A DNA stretch of 64,000 nt. Origin: an uncultured Rubritalea sp. Lineage in GTDB: Bacteria; Verrucomicrobiota; Verrucomicrobiia; Verrucomicrobiales; Akkermansiaceae. The stretch lies in assembly GCA_937923145.1 (NCBI GenBank), contig CALAJT010000013.1, forward strand, positions 43,475 to 107,474, given 5' to 3'. Under the pieces are notes generated by a model. It searched no databases. It had not been told where the DNA came from and saw nothing but the letters and a program-made list of their open reading frames with translations. Numbering within the stretch: the first letter of the stretch is position 1; each line of letters opens with the position of its first letter. Made by a program: the position numbers and the translations under genes. Positions 27,702-36,877 of this stretch are shown in pieces.

Positions 27702-28424
27702 TTATTCTTCTGATTGAGAAGTGTTAGATTTCTTCTTAGGCTGAAATTTGTATTCTGATCCATTCAGCAGATTTTTGATGTTAGAGCGATGCTTCCAGAT
27801 AGCCATAGCTGCTATGAATATAGCAAATATTAGCAAAGGTTTATTCCATGTTCCATCCGCTAACTTACCATGTTTCCATGATCCGAATAGAACAAGTAGA
27901 GGAAGTGATGCTGAGCTGATGATACTGGCTAATGACACATAGCGAGTGATCTTAAATGTGAGGAAAAAGATGACGATTAGAATGACCAAGCCCATCGGCA
28001 TGAATGCAGCCAGCACACCAGCTGAAGTAGCGATGCCTTTACCTCCTTTGAAATTAACCCATGGGGAATAGTTGTGACCTAATATAGCACAGAGACCAGT
28101 GAATACTGCAAAGGATTGTGCCTTGAATTGATCAGCTCCTAGATCGAATGCGTGTTCTCTGAGAAAGCCTATAGTCATGGTCTCATCAGCTCCTGTGAAT
28201 TTAAACAAATTATATCCAAGTAGGGCAGGGATGAGACCTTTTAGGAAATCTAGGATGAAGCAAATAATGCCATATTTTTTGCCTACAATACGGAAGACAT
28301 TGGTAGCTCCAATATTACCTGATCCGTGTTCACGGATATTAATTCCTTTTGACTTAGCGATGATCAATCCAAAGGGGATTGATCCTAGGAGAAAGGCAGT
28401 GATAGGTGGGATCCAGAGAGACAT
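27702..28424 (-). CDS. plsY: glycerol-3-phosphate acyltransferase PlsY
   Basis: A 240-residue polytopic membrane enzyme that acylates glycerol 3-phosphate from acyl-phosphate. The three family motifs are present: GSIPFGLIIAKSKGI, GSGNIGATNVFR with the phosphate-binding loop, and HNYSPWVNFKGGKGIATSAG. A Lys-rich tail of about 20 residues extends past the usual end. It is the first gene of a run with gpsA; the upstream rplK transcript ends in a terminator between them. Confidence 0.95.
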   Translation of the reverse strand: MSLWIPPITAFLLGSIPFGLIIAKSKGINIREHGSGNIGATNVFRIVGKKYGIICFILDFLKGLIPALLGYNLFKFTGADETMTIGFLREHAFDLGADQFKAQSFAVFTGLCAILGHNYSPWVNFKGGKGIATSAGVLAAFMPMGLVILIVIFFLTFKITRYVSLASIISSASLPLLVLFGSWKHGKLADGTWNKPLLIFAIFIAAMAIWKHRSNIKNLLNGSEYKFQPKKKSNTSQSEE

Positions 28425-28524
28425 AATGATAGTATTAACTTAGTTGAGCTAGAAAACTGAGTGTAGTAGGAAATGATGGCTTGTCAACGTGGACGATAGC
28501 CTCAAAACACTCTAATATAGGTAA

Positions 28525-28554
28525 CAAAAAAGACGCTCATTTACTGAGCGTCTT
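28525..28554 (-). terminator. rho-independent terminator after rplK
   Basis: On the minus strand AAGACGCTCA and TGAGCGTCTT form a perfect 10-bp stem (28545-28554 with 28530-28539) with a 5-nt loop, followed by a T-run. It lies about 40 nt beyond the rplK stop and isolates rplK from plsY. Confidence 0.9.
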
Positions 28555-28592
28555 CCTAAAAGATGTAAGATTGGAATCTTAGGTAGTAAGTC

Positions 28593-29021
28593 TTAGAGAC
28601 CTTCTACAGTGATTCCCATCTGGCGACATGTTCCTGCTAGGATTCTACATGCTGCGTCTTCATCATTTGCGTTAAGGTCAGGCATCTTGATAGCTGCAAC
28701 TTCGAGAAGTTGTGCTTTTGTAAGAGTTGCTACCTTGATCTTGTTAGGCTCACCAGAACCAGACTTGATTTTAGCTGCCTTCTTGAGAAGAACAGCTGCC
28801 GGTGGCTGCTTAGTGATGAATGTGAATGAACTGTCCTTGAAAACTGTGATTTCAACTGGGAGAAGATCTCCTGCTTTTGCTTGTGTTTGCGCGTTGAAGT
28901 CCTTACAGAACGCCATGATATTTACCCCTGCTTGACCGAGTGCCGGTCCTACTGGAGGTGATGGATTTGCTTGTCCAGCTTGAATCTGGAGTTTGAGAAC
29001 TTGTTTGATTTCCTTAGCCAT
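28593..29021 (-). CDS. rplK: 50S ribosomal protein L11
   Basis: A 142-residue L11, with the typical start [20 protein letters not shown], the [19 protein letters not shown] loop, the [11 protein letters not shown] hinge, and a C-terminal rRNA-binding domain ending [10 protein letters not shown]. It follows nusG by about 130 nt. The usual rplA, rplJ, rplL and rpoBC do not follow; a strong terminator and then plsY come next. Confidence 0.98.
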   Translation of the reverse strand: MAKEIKQVLKLQIQAGQANPSPPVGPALGQAGVNIMAFCKDFNAQTQAKAGDLLPVEITVFKDSSFTFITKQPPAAVLLKKAAKIKSGSGEPNKIKVATLTKAQLLEVAAIKMPDLNANDEDAACRILAGTCRQMGITVEGL

Positions 29022-29148
29022 AATGTTGCTAAATGTTAGTTTTTAATTGTTTGTTGTGGTTAATGATTCCGCTATTAGGCGGCTACATAATGAGATTTTA
29101 AGATTACTGCAAGTGCTATTAGTAAGTAGTGAAAGGAGCTTTATTTAC

Positions 29149-29721
29149 TTATACTCCGATCTCTACCTGCCAAAATTCTAATTCTACTGGAGTAGCGCGA
29201 CCGAAGATGGTCACGGATACACGTAGCTTGCCTTTTTCTTCGTCGATCTCTTCCACTATGCCGTTCTGGCTCTGGAATGGACCGTCTGCGACCATGACTT
29301 CGTCTCCCACCTGGAAGGCGACTGCTGGTCGAACGCTTTCTTCACGTTCTTTTATCTGAGCTAGCATAGCGTCTACTTCACGTTGACGCATTGGGATAGG
29401 CTCATTCTTAGTTCCTGCATAGCCGATGATTCCATCTGTCTCCTTCATGAAATACCAAGTATTTTCTTGAAGCTGACCATCCTCTGCATAGAGGTTCATG
29501 TTGACGATAATGTAGCCAGGGTAGAATTTTTTCTTACGCTCAGACTTTTTACCGCGCTTGACTTCAGATACCACTTCTTGAGGTACGAGCACCTCGTAAA
29601 TGAAGTCGCCCATTTCCTCTGCTTCTACCATGCGCAGGATACGGTCGCGAACACGCTGCTCTTGACCTGAAAGAACATGAACTACGTACCATTGCTTGCT
29701 AGGGTGTGGAATTTTTGGCAT
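29149..29721 (-). CDS. nusG: transcription termination/antitermination protein NusG
   Basis: A 190-residue NusG. The NGN domain starts KQWYVVHVLSGQEQRVRDRI and includes FYPGYIIVNM, and the C-terminal KOW domain has VGDEVMVADGPFQSQNGIVEE. It binds RNA polymerase and couples it to Rho or the ribosome. It lies 50 nt after secE in the conserved tuf, tRNA-Trp, secE, nusG, rplK order. Confidence 0.97.
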   Translation of the reverse strand: MPKIPHPSKQWYVVHVLSGQEQRVRDRILRMVEAEEMGDFIYEVLVPQEVVSEVKRGKKSERKKKFYPGYIIVNMNLYAEDGQLQENTWYFMKETDGIIGYAGTKNEPIPMRQREVDAMLAQIKEREESVRPAVAFQVGDEVMVADGPFQSQNGIVEEIDEEKGKLRVSVTIFGRATPVELEFWQVEIGV

Positions 29722-29771
29722 CTGATTGTTGTCGGATTATCGGTTGATTGAAATGGATGGGGTGTTTCTTA

Positions 29772-30002
29772 TTAAGAAACGAAAAGATCAGAGATGAATC
29801 TGATTGCGTTGGAAAGAAGGAGGTCAGAGACTGCAACGAAGCTGGCAAGAAGAACAATAGCTATCATGACTACCACTGTGGAGTCTACGAGCTCTTTGTA
29901 TTTCTTGAAGCCTTTAGCTTTCGGATCTGAATCCCATGGCCATGTAGCCTTACGGAGTTCGCCTCTTACTTCGCCGATAAATGTTGAAATCTTCTGAAAC
30001 AT
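29772..30002 (-). CDS. secE: protein translocase subunit SecE
   Basis: A 76-residue short SecE with a cytoplasmic amphipathic part (GEVRGELRKATWPWD) and a single C-terminal membrane helix (about residues 44-66). It clamps SecY in the translocon. Size matches non-enteric SecE proteins. Position between tRNA-Trp and nusG is conserved. Confidence 0.95.
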   Translation of the reverse strand: MFQKISTFIGEVRGELRKATWPWDSDPKAKGFKKYKELVDSTVVVMIAIVLLASFVAVSDLLLSNAIRFISDLFVS

Positions 30003-30036
30003 GTTTGTTTGTATTCTAAGTATTAAGATTAAGGAG

Positions 30037-30112
30037 TGGCAGGGCCGGAGAGACTCGAACTCTCAACCAATGGTTTTGGAAACCACTACTCTGCCAATTG
30101 AGCTACAGCCCT
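30037..30112 (-). tRNA. tRNA-Trp (CCA anticodon), 3' CCA encoded
   Basis: The minus strand folds as a tRNA: acceptor AGGGCTG with CGGCCCT, D-arm GCTCAATTGGCAGAGT, and the anticodon loop in TGGTTTCCAAAACCA with CCA. The T-arm includes GAGAGTTCGAGTCTCTC, the discriminator is G, and a genomic CCA is at 30037-30039. It lies between tuf and secE, its usual place. Confidence 0.96.
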
Positions 30113-30172
30113 GTTTGTTACTTTTTGCTACTCCTATTGTCCTTGGGTGGGTGACTCTTTTAGTGCGATGTA

Positions 30173-30241
30173 GGGGCACTTCAAGCTTTAAAACTCGAAG
30201 TGCCCCCGAAATCCAGCTTTTAGTTCTATATAGGACTAAAA
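30173..30241 (-). terminator. paired hairpins downstream of tuf
   Basis: GGGGCACTTC (30173-30182) pairs with GAAGTGCCCC (30197-30206). A second stem, TTTTAGT with ACTAAAA, lies near 30219-30241. Neither is followed by a good T-tract on the minus strand, so they may serve as processing or partial-termination structures between tuf and tRNA-Trp. Confidence 0.4.
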
Positions 30242-30272
30242 CCTAGCGCGTTAAAAGAGTAAATTAATCCAC

Positions 30273-31457
<1,185 letters not shown>

Positions 31458-31488
31458 AATATTTGTTTTTCTTTTTTTTGCGCTTTAA

Positions 31489-31494
31489 ATTATA
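31489..31494 (-). promoter_or_regulatory. possible internal tuf promoter (-10 box)
   Basis: A perfect TATAAT on the minus strand lies 31 nt upstream of the tuf ATG. A TTGCAG box is 19 bp further upstream, a long spacing. It could give tuf a promoter separate from tRNA-Thr. Confidence 0.35.
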
Positions 31495-31555
31495 GCCTGC
31501 GTCCCATTGTGTTCTGCAAGCTGGATTATCTTTTGTTTCGAAAAAGCAAGCAATC

Positions 31556-31630
<75 letters not shown>

Positions 31631-31721
31631 AATTCACTCCGAAGAATGCATTTACTACTTGAGTCTGTGATTGATTTCTTTCTCTACCTCCAACAAAGCA
31701 ATCCCTGTTGCAGGCGGGCGG

Positions 31722-31749
31722 AAAGTAGCAGAGGTTAACGATCTGTCAA
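31722..31749 (-). promoter_or_regulatory. promoter of the tRNA-Thr/tuf operon with GC-rich discriminator
   Basis: On the minus strand a perfect TTGACA (31744-31749) is followed after 16 bp by TACTTT (31722-31727), and then by the GC-rich run CCGCCCGCCTG. A GC-rich discriminator after the -10 is typical of stringently controlled stable-RNA promoters. The transcript would start about 85 nt before tRNA-Thr. Confidence 0.6.
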
Positions 31750-31884
31750 AATAAAATTGAGTAGTTCGAGAGTTTTTTTAGTTTTTTACCTATCTATAAT
31801 GGCTAAATGGTGTGTAATCAATATTATTTAACTTGACTTAACTAGTAATCAGCCAATATTGAATTCATTAATTTACTAAATACC

Positions 31885-32655
31885 ATGAAGAATATTCTTA
31901 AGACAACTCTCCTATGCATAGTAGTTTCCACACTTTCTGCTAGCGCACAAGGTCATATAGCTAAGTCCAGGCTTAAAAAAATAGCCGACCAGTTCAATGA
32001 ATTAGAGGAAACAGATAGAGTTAAGTATGTTCAACATAAAAATAAAGCATTTAAAGCTAGGGAGAATCAAAAATACTTCACCTGCTTGACTGAAATTAGT
32101 AATGCGCAGTCTATTTTCCAGAATGATATGGATCTTCTTTTCCTCAATGGAATCTGCCATGCACAAATCCATGATATAGATAAAGCTGTAAAGTGTTATG
32201 AAAAGGTATTAGAAATAGACCATACTCATATCTTCACCCTGATGAATATTATCGAGATTAATTATTTTGCTGGTCGCTTTGAAGAGACCATTAAATATAT
32301 CAAGCAGGTTAATTCCATAGTAGACAGCAGAGCCAATGGTCGGCACCTACCATTATTAGACTTTAAATATCTCATCTCTCTTACGAAGCTTTCCAAGCAA
32401 GATCCTGAAAAATATAAAAGTGAGTTAGCTCAAGTGAAAAAGAAATATACATTTATGGATGATCATCCATTTTACTACTTTGCGAACGCCTTAGAATCAT
32501 TAGATAAGGATGATAAGCAAGAAGGTCTCATTTGGATTTTGAAAGGTTATCTCATCTTTGAAAACCCAGCCACCATAGAGGTCTGGAATAAGGCTTTAGT
32601 AGATACTGACTACATTGGAGCTCACGAAATTATGTTCAATAGGCAGGAGCAATAG
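31885..32655 (+). CDS. secreted TPR-like protein
   Basis: A 256-residue protein with a signal peptide (cleavage after about SASAQ, residue 22) and helical TPR-like repeats, clearest in LLFLNGICHAQIHDIDKAVKCYEKVLEIDHTH (residues about 84-115, given here only in outline: a 34-residue A/B helix pair) and in the following NIIEINYFAGRFEETIKYI. It is probably periplasmic and a protein-interaction scaffold. The cvfB gene starts 3 nt downstream, so they may be co-transcribed. Confidence 0.65.
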   Translation: MKNILKTTLLCIVVSTLSASAQGHIAKSRLKKIADQFNELEETDRVKYVQHKNKAFKARENQKYFTCLTEISNAQSIFQNDMDLLFLNGICHAQIHDIDKAVKCYEKVLEIDHTHIFTLMNIIEINYFAGRFEETIKYIKQVNSIVDSRANGRHLPLLDFKYLISLTKLSKQDPEKYKSELAQVKKKYTFMDDHPFYYFANALESLDKDDKQEGLIWILKGYLIFENPATIEVWNKALVDTDYIGAHEIMFNRQEQ

Positions 32656-32658
32656 TAT

Positions 32659-33489
32659 ATGGCTGATCTAGGAAAATGGAATACTCTCGAAGTTGTTCGA
32701 CTTGAAGACAGGGGAGTTTATTTAGATGGTCACGAATGTGGCGAAATTCTATTGCCAACATTTGAAGGTGGAAAGGGGCAGGAACTCGGTTCATGGGTTA
32801 AAGTCTTTATATATAATGATTCTGAAGACCGCTTGATCGCGACTACTAAAGAACCTAAGATTATAGTAGGTGAATACGCTAAGCTGCAAGTGGTCCAGGT
32901 GAACGCAGCTGGAGCATTTTTAGACTGGGGATTAAGTAAGGATCTAATGCTTCCATTCGGAGAGCAGAAAAGACGTGTCAGTCAGGGAGTAGAACTCGTA
33001 GTCCGTGCCTATGTAGATGAGCAGACTGGACGTCTAGCCGCTACTACTAAGCTAGGTAGATTCTTAGGAAAGGAGAGTCGTAGATTTTTAGAAGATGAGC
33101 AGGTAGATATACTCGTGGTAAGGAGATCTACTCCGGGTTACAATGTCATCGTAGAAGGGATTCAATGGGGAATGATCTATCACGATCAGATCTTCCAGCC
33201 AGTAAGTATTGGAGACCAGCTCAAAGGCTACGTACTTGAGACCCGCGATGACGACAAGCTCGATATCATTCTCCAAAAGCCAGGTGCTGCTAAAGTTGGA
33301 ACTTTAGCCTATCAGATAATGGCTAAATTAAAATCTGAAGGAGGCTTCATCTCAGTAGGAGACAGGAGCGACGCTATGGCGATCCAGGCAATGTTTGCTG
33401 TGAGTAAGAAGACTTACAAAAAGGCTCTTGGGCAACTCTATAGAGAGCGCAAGATTCTATTTGTTGATGGTGGAGTGAAGTTAGCGTAG
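32659..33489 (+). CDS. cvfB: CvfB-family S1-like RNA-binding protein
   Basis: A 276-residue protein with three S1-like OB domains and a C-terminal winged helix, the CvfB/YitL architecture. Markers are NTLEVVRLEDRGVYLDG, the LQVVQVNAAGAFLDWGL repeat, DLMLPFGEQ, and the C-terminal VGDRSDAMAIQAMFAVSKKT followed by FKKAIG-type KKALGQLYRERKI. In Staphylococcus and pneumococcus CvfB binds RNA and affects virulence gene expression. A weak terminator hairpin follows. Confidence 0.88.
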   Translation: MADLGKWNTLEVVRLEDRGVYLDGHECGEILLPTFEGGKGQELGSWVKVFIYNDSEDRLIATTKEPKIIVGEYAKLQVVQVNAAGAFLDWGLSKDLMLPFGEQKRRVSQGVELVVRAYVDEQTGRLAATTKLGRFLGKESRRFLEDEQVDILVVRRSTPGYNVIVEGIQWGMIYHDQIFQPVSIGDQLKGYVLETRDDDKLDIILQKPGAAKVGTLAYQIMAKLKSEGGFISVGDRSDAMAIQAMFAVSKKTYKKALGQLYRERKILFVDGGVKLA

Positions 33490-33495
33490 TACGAT

Positions 33496-33518
33496 GTGTT
33501 TTTCATAAACACTTTTTT
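33496..33518 (+). terminator. rho-independent terminator after cvfB
   Basis: GTGTTT (33496-33501) pairs with AAACAC (33507-33512) and is followed by six Ts (33513-33518). The stem is short and AT-rich. It overlaps the end of the convergent flavoprotein gene. Confidence 0.5.
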
Positions 33519-34684
33519 CCTACCCAGGATCCAGTGGAAAAGCAGGCTTGAAGTAAGTATCCGCCAGTCGGGGCTTCCCAGTCTAGCATCTCACCTGCGC
33601 AATACACTCCAGGGAGCTGCTTGAGCATGAGGTTATCGTCTAATTCTAACCACTGTACTCCACCAGCACTTGAAATAGCCTCTTCTATTGGTCTAGCTCG
33701 GCTGAGGGGGATGCGGCACTGTTTCACTTCTTGAGCGAGCTTGTCTACCGAAAGCCACTTCCCTTTGCTAGCCAATATAGCGACGACTGCTGGACTGAGT
33801 TTCCAGTAGTATTTAGCTTCTTTAAGTAGATTAGGCTTGGCGGACCCCATCTTGTTAATGAGTTGCTCGATGGTGAATGTCGGCTTGAAATCGATAGTGA
33901 TCTCTGGCTCGGGCAGCGATTTGATGGCAGAGCCAAGTCTATAGATTGGTCCACCTTCTAATCCGTATTTTGTGATGATTAGCTCTCCATGTCGTGTGGT
34001 TTCACCAGCAGTTACTACTATGTTTTTCAACGGTAGTCCCTCGGCTTTGTCTAGTATTTCAGGTCTCCATATCGTTTCCCAGCCGCAATTAGCTGCGCTA
34101 AGTGGGGTAACTGCTATGCCGAGCCGAGTAAGAACCTCTACCCATTTTCCAGTAGATCCTGTCTTAGACCATGAGCCTCCTCCAAATGCGAAAATAACGG
34201 AGTCGAATTGTTTCACTACCTGCTCACCTTCGTTATTAAAAGTAACTTCTCGGTCTCTAGTAATATCGCAGAATTCATGTCGGAACTCAAACTCTACTCC
34301 CATAGTGCGGAGCTTCTCAATCCATCTTCTTAGAAGTGGAGCAGCCTTCATATTAGTAGGAAAGACCTTGTTAGAGGAAGCTACATACGTTCCTATACCC
34401 AACTCACCTGCCCATTCTCGCAGAGCAGTGTGATCAAAAGTAGTTAGAATCTTATTCCAATGTTCAGTCGGTAAATCATTACCTTCATAGCGACTGAGGA
34501 AAATATCCCAATCTTCTCCATTAGTAAGATTAAGCCCGCTCTTCCCTGCAACCAGAAATTTACGACCTGCTGATGGCTTAGCATCATATACAGTGACTAC
34601 ACCGCCATTCTCAGCGGCGACTTCAGCCGCACGAAGTCCTGCTGGACCAGCCCCAATAATAGCAATGTGCATCTTAACTGTCAT
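33503..34684 (-). CDS. HI0933/YhiN-family FAD-dependent oxidoreductase
   Basis: A 393-residue flavoprotein. The FAD-binding start is IAIIGAGPAGLRAAE. The family motif GRKFLVAGKSGLNLTN appears near residue 40, and the C-terminal FAD loop is GVYCAGEMLDWEAPTGGYLL. These place it in the HI0933/BaiN-like group, subgroup TIGR03862 (PP4765 type). The physiological substrate is not known. The start is directly after the dipeptidase stop (TAG-ATG). An alternative start four codons in (34672) begins MHIAIIGAG and is equally plausible. Confidence 0.85.
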   Translation of the reverse strand: MTVKMHIAIIGAGPAGLRAAEVAAENGGVVTVYDAKPSAGRKFLVAGKSGLNLTNGEDWDIFLSRYEGNDLPTEHWNKILTTFDHTALREWAGELGIGTYVASSNKVFPTNMKAAPLLRRWIEKLRTMGVEFEFRHEFCDITRDREVTFNNEGEQVVKQFDSVIFAFGGGSWSKTGSTGKWVEVLTRLGIAVTPLSAANCGWETIWRPEILDKAEGLPLKNIVVTAGETTRHGELIITKYGLEGGPIYRLGSAIKSLPEPEITIDFKPTFTIEQLINKMGSAKPNLLKEAKYYWKLSPAVVAILASKGKWLSVDKLAQEVKQCRIPLSRARPIEEAISSAGGVQWLELDDNLMLKQLPGVYCAGEMLDWEAPTGGYLLQACFSTGSWVGKKCL

Positions 34685-35401
34685 CTAGTAAATGCTCTTA
34701 ATAGAACCATACTTTTCGTATTCGTGATCTACGAAATGCCACCACTCCGTGAATATGTATTGGAAACCAGCTTTTCGCATTGCCCCCTTAAGTATAGCTA
34801 GATTTCTACGAACGATCGGATCAGTGTGAAAGTAGTCAGTAGCTGCACGTTTAGAAAATTCATCAAACTTAGTTGGCATCCTAGCTTCAGTTCCATTGAG
34901 GTGCACCATGGTGAGATCAACAGCAACTCCGTGAGTATGGAGAGATGGATTAGTGTATGGGTTGGCTACGTAGTCAGGGTCTTTACCAGAGCCTTCCCAG
35001 AGTGCTATCTGTGCATATTGTGGGCGGTAAGCATCCCACACTTTTATTCTGAATCCTTGTTCCTTAAGCAGCTTATTTGCGTATGCAAGTCTTGCTGCTG
35101 TGTTTGGGCGTAGTAGAGCAGGGAAATGTTTAGGATAGATTACTTTTCCTGTGAAATTATCAGCTGTTTTATACTTTAAATCAACCACGATAGATCGATC
35201 TAAAATACTCACATCAGTTAGTCCCTGGCTGTCGGTAGGGATAGATGCAGTAGGAGGGGGAATGAAGATTCCTTGGTTATCTAATTGGATAGGAAGTTCG
35301 TAACTGGAACAGGAATTGAACATGGTCAGAGATGCTAATATTACAGTCAATACCGAAAGTAAAACTAGGTGGATAGGGCGTTGGCTTTTAATAACTCTCA
35401 T
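34685..35401 (-). CDS. D-alanyl-D-alanine dipeptidase (VanX/DdpX family), exported
   Basis: A 238-residue M15D peptidase. Zinc and catalytic motifs are present: the VWDAYRPQYAQ region, SLHTHGVAVDLTM (His and Asp ligands), and EWWHFVD (catalytic Glu and third His). The N-terminus has a hydrophobic signal segment with a Cys at FNSC, a poor lipobox, so it is secreted or possibly lipid-anchored. It likely recycles peptidoglycan-derived D-Ala-D-Ala; no vancomycin-resistance genes are nearby. The flavoprotein gene starts at its stop. Confidence 0.88.
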   Translation of the reverse strand: MRVIKSQRPIHLVLLSVLTVILASLTMFNSCSSYELPIQLDNQGIFIPPPTASIPTDSQGLTDVSILDRSIVVDLKYKTADNFTGKVIYPKHFPALLRPNTAARLAYANKLLKEQGFRIKVWDAYRPQYAQIALWEGSGKDPDYVANPYTNPSLHTHGVAVDLTMVHLNGTEARMPTKFDEFSKRAATDYFHTDPIVRRNLAILKGAMRKAGFQYIFTEWWHFVDHEYEKYGSIKSIY

Positions 35402-35495
35402 AACTATACGGATTTAAAAGAAAGGATCTATCTTCTACAAGGCAAATCAGCTTCTTAAATTGACCTCTAGTTAGATTTGTTAGAGATTAGATTAA

Positions 35496-35945
35496 ATGAA
35501 CGACAGAAATATACTCTATAAAGATTCTGAGCAGAAGCTGTTGGCTGTGATCTCAAGTGAAACGGATCATAGCGTGAAAATGGTGACAATATCATCTGTC
35601 CTAAGTCCGACATTCTCACATTTCTGCTAGATCAGATTTTAGAGAGTTTGAAATGATGAGCTAGTAATAGGAGCGTATCTAGCTACTCCTGTATGTAATC
35701 GCATCAAAATAGGTCGAGGATTCTGTGGCATAGTAGCCGTTACTGGAAAATCTCAGATCGAGCAGGATGTTTATACCTGTGAAGGACACATAGCCTGTGA
35801 TACAGCATCTAATAGTGAGATAATTAATCCAGTATTTGAATCTGATCAGCTCACAGCTGTCTTAGATATTGACTCGACAGACTTTGGCGCATCTGGTGTG
35901 ATGGATGCTGAACAATTAGAGAGCATCCTTACACAGCTTTTTTAA
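35496..35945 (+). pseudogene. broken free methionine-(R)-sulfoxide reductase (fRMsr, GAF domain)
   Basis: One frame from ATG 35496 to TAA 35945 reads as a whole GAF-type fRMsr of about 150 codons, but it has three in-frame stops: TAG 35628, TAG 35640 and TGA 35649. Downstream of them the frame reads ELVIGAYLATPVCNRIKIGR, then GFCG, then GHIACDTASNSEI and LTAVLDIDSTDFG. These match the family's core, and all three active-site cysteines are kept. The stops fall in the segment that corresponds to the NWVGFYLL strand. No frameshift is needed. The high conservation implies recent loss. It lies directly upstream of deoC. Confidence 0.8.
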
Positions 35946-35958
35946 ATAACACCACATT

Positions 35959-36858
35959 ATGGCATTCCCAAATCTAAGAGACATCGCACCTATCGATGAA
36001 GTAGGCGTCAAAGAACGCGCTTCTCGCTATCAAAAACGCAGCCTCAAAGGAGAAACGAAATTATCAGCTCTCAGACTAGCATTAACGATGCTCGATGTGA
36101 CTACCCTAGAAGGAAAGGACAGCGTGGGTAAAGTAAAGCAAATGTGCCGCAAAGCTCTTAGTCCAATGGCAAGCGATCCTACCATAGGTCCAGCTGCAGC
36201 CGTGTGCGTCTATCCTTCTCTAGTAAAAATAGCCAAGAACGAGGTAGCAGGTAGCAAGGTAAAAGTAGCCAGTGTAGCAACTGCATTTCCTAGCGGTCAG
36301 AGCCGACTTCGTGAGCGTCTAGGAGAAATTAAATACGCAGTCTCAGAAGGAGCAGATGAGATAGATATGGTCATTTCTAGAGGTAAATTCTTAGCTGGCG
36401 ACTACCGAGGTCTCTACGATGAAGTTGCCAAATGTAAGGAAGCCTGTGGCGAAGCACATCTTAAGGTGATCTTAGAAACTGGTGAACTAGAGACGCTAGA
36501 TAACGTAAGAATTGCGAGTGAAATATCGATGTCAGCAGGAGCAGACTTTATTAAGACATCTACAGGCAAGATAGCACCAGCGGCTACATTACCAGTAACC
36601 TTAGTCATGCTCCAAGCCATAGCAGACTATCACGAGCGCACTGGCATTATGGTAGGCATGAAGCCCGCTGGAGGTATCAGCGATGCGAAGTTAGCACTAC
36701 AGTATTTAGTGATGGTAAAGGAGCTATTAGGTAAAAAATGGCTAAGCAATAAATGGTTCAGATTCGGCGCTAGCTCACTCACCAATGATCTGCTCATGCA
36801 GCTAGAGAAACAGCGCACAGGACTCTATCAAGGCGGAGACTACTTCTCAAAGGACTAA
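35959..36858 (+). CDS. deoC: deoxyribose-phosphate aldolase
   Basis: A 299-residue class I aldolase that splits 2-deoxyribose 5-phosphate into glyceraldehyde 3-phosphate and acetaldehyde. Key motifs are AAVCVYPSLV, VASVATAFPSGQ, EGADEIDMVI and the Schiff-base Lys in DFIKTSTGKIAPAAT. The N-terminal extension of about 40 residues marks the longer DeoC type. The aldehyde dehydrogenase genes follow 19 nt later and could oxidise the acetaldehyde released. Confidence 0.95.
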   Translation: MAFPNLRDIAPIDEVGVKERASRYQKRSLKGETKLSALRLALTMLDVTTLEGKDSVGKVKQMCRKALSPMASDPTIGPAAAVCVYPSLVKIAKNEVAGSKVKVASVATAFPSGQSRLRERLGEIKYAVSEGADEIDMVISRGKFLAGDYRGLYDEVAKCKEACGEAHLKVILETGELETLDNVRIASEISMSAGADFIKTSTGKIAPAATLPVTLVMLQAIADYHERTGIMVGMKPAGGISDAKLALQYLVMVKELLGKKWLSNKWFRFGASSLTNDLLMQLEKQRTGLYQGGDYFSKD

Positions 36859-36877
36859 ACCCAACGAAACAAATTTT

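Noticed and set aside
30173..30241. A small RNA gene between tuf and tRNA-Trp.
   Set aside because: The hairpins are better explained as processing or termination structures; no separate promoter was seen.
34685..35401. Vancomycin-resistance cluster.
   Set aside because: The VanX-like dipeptidase stands without VanA/B ligase, VanH or VanRS; a peptidoglycan recycling role is more likely.
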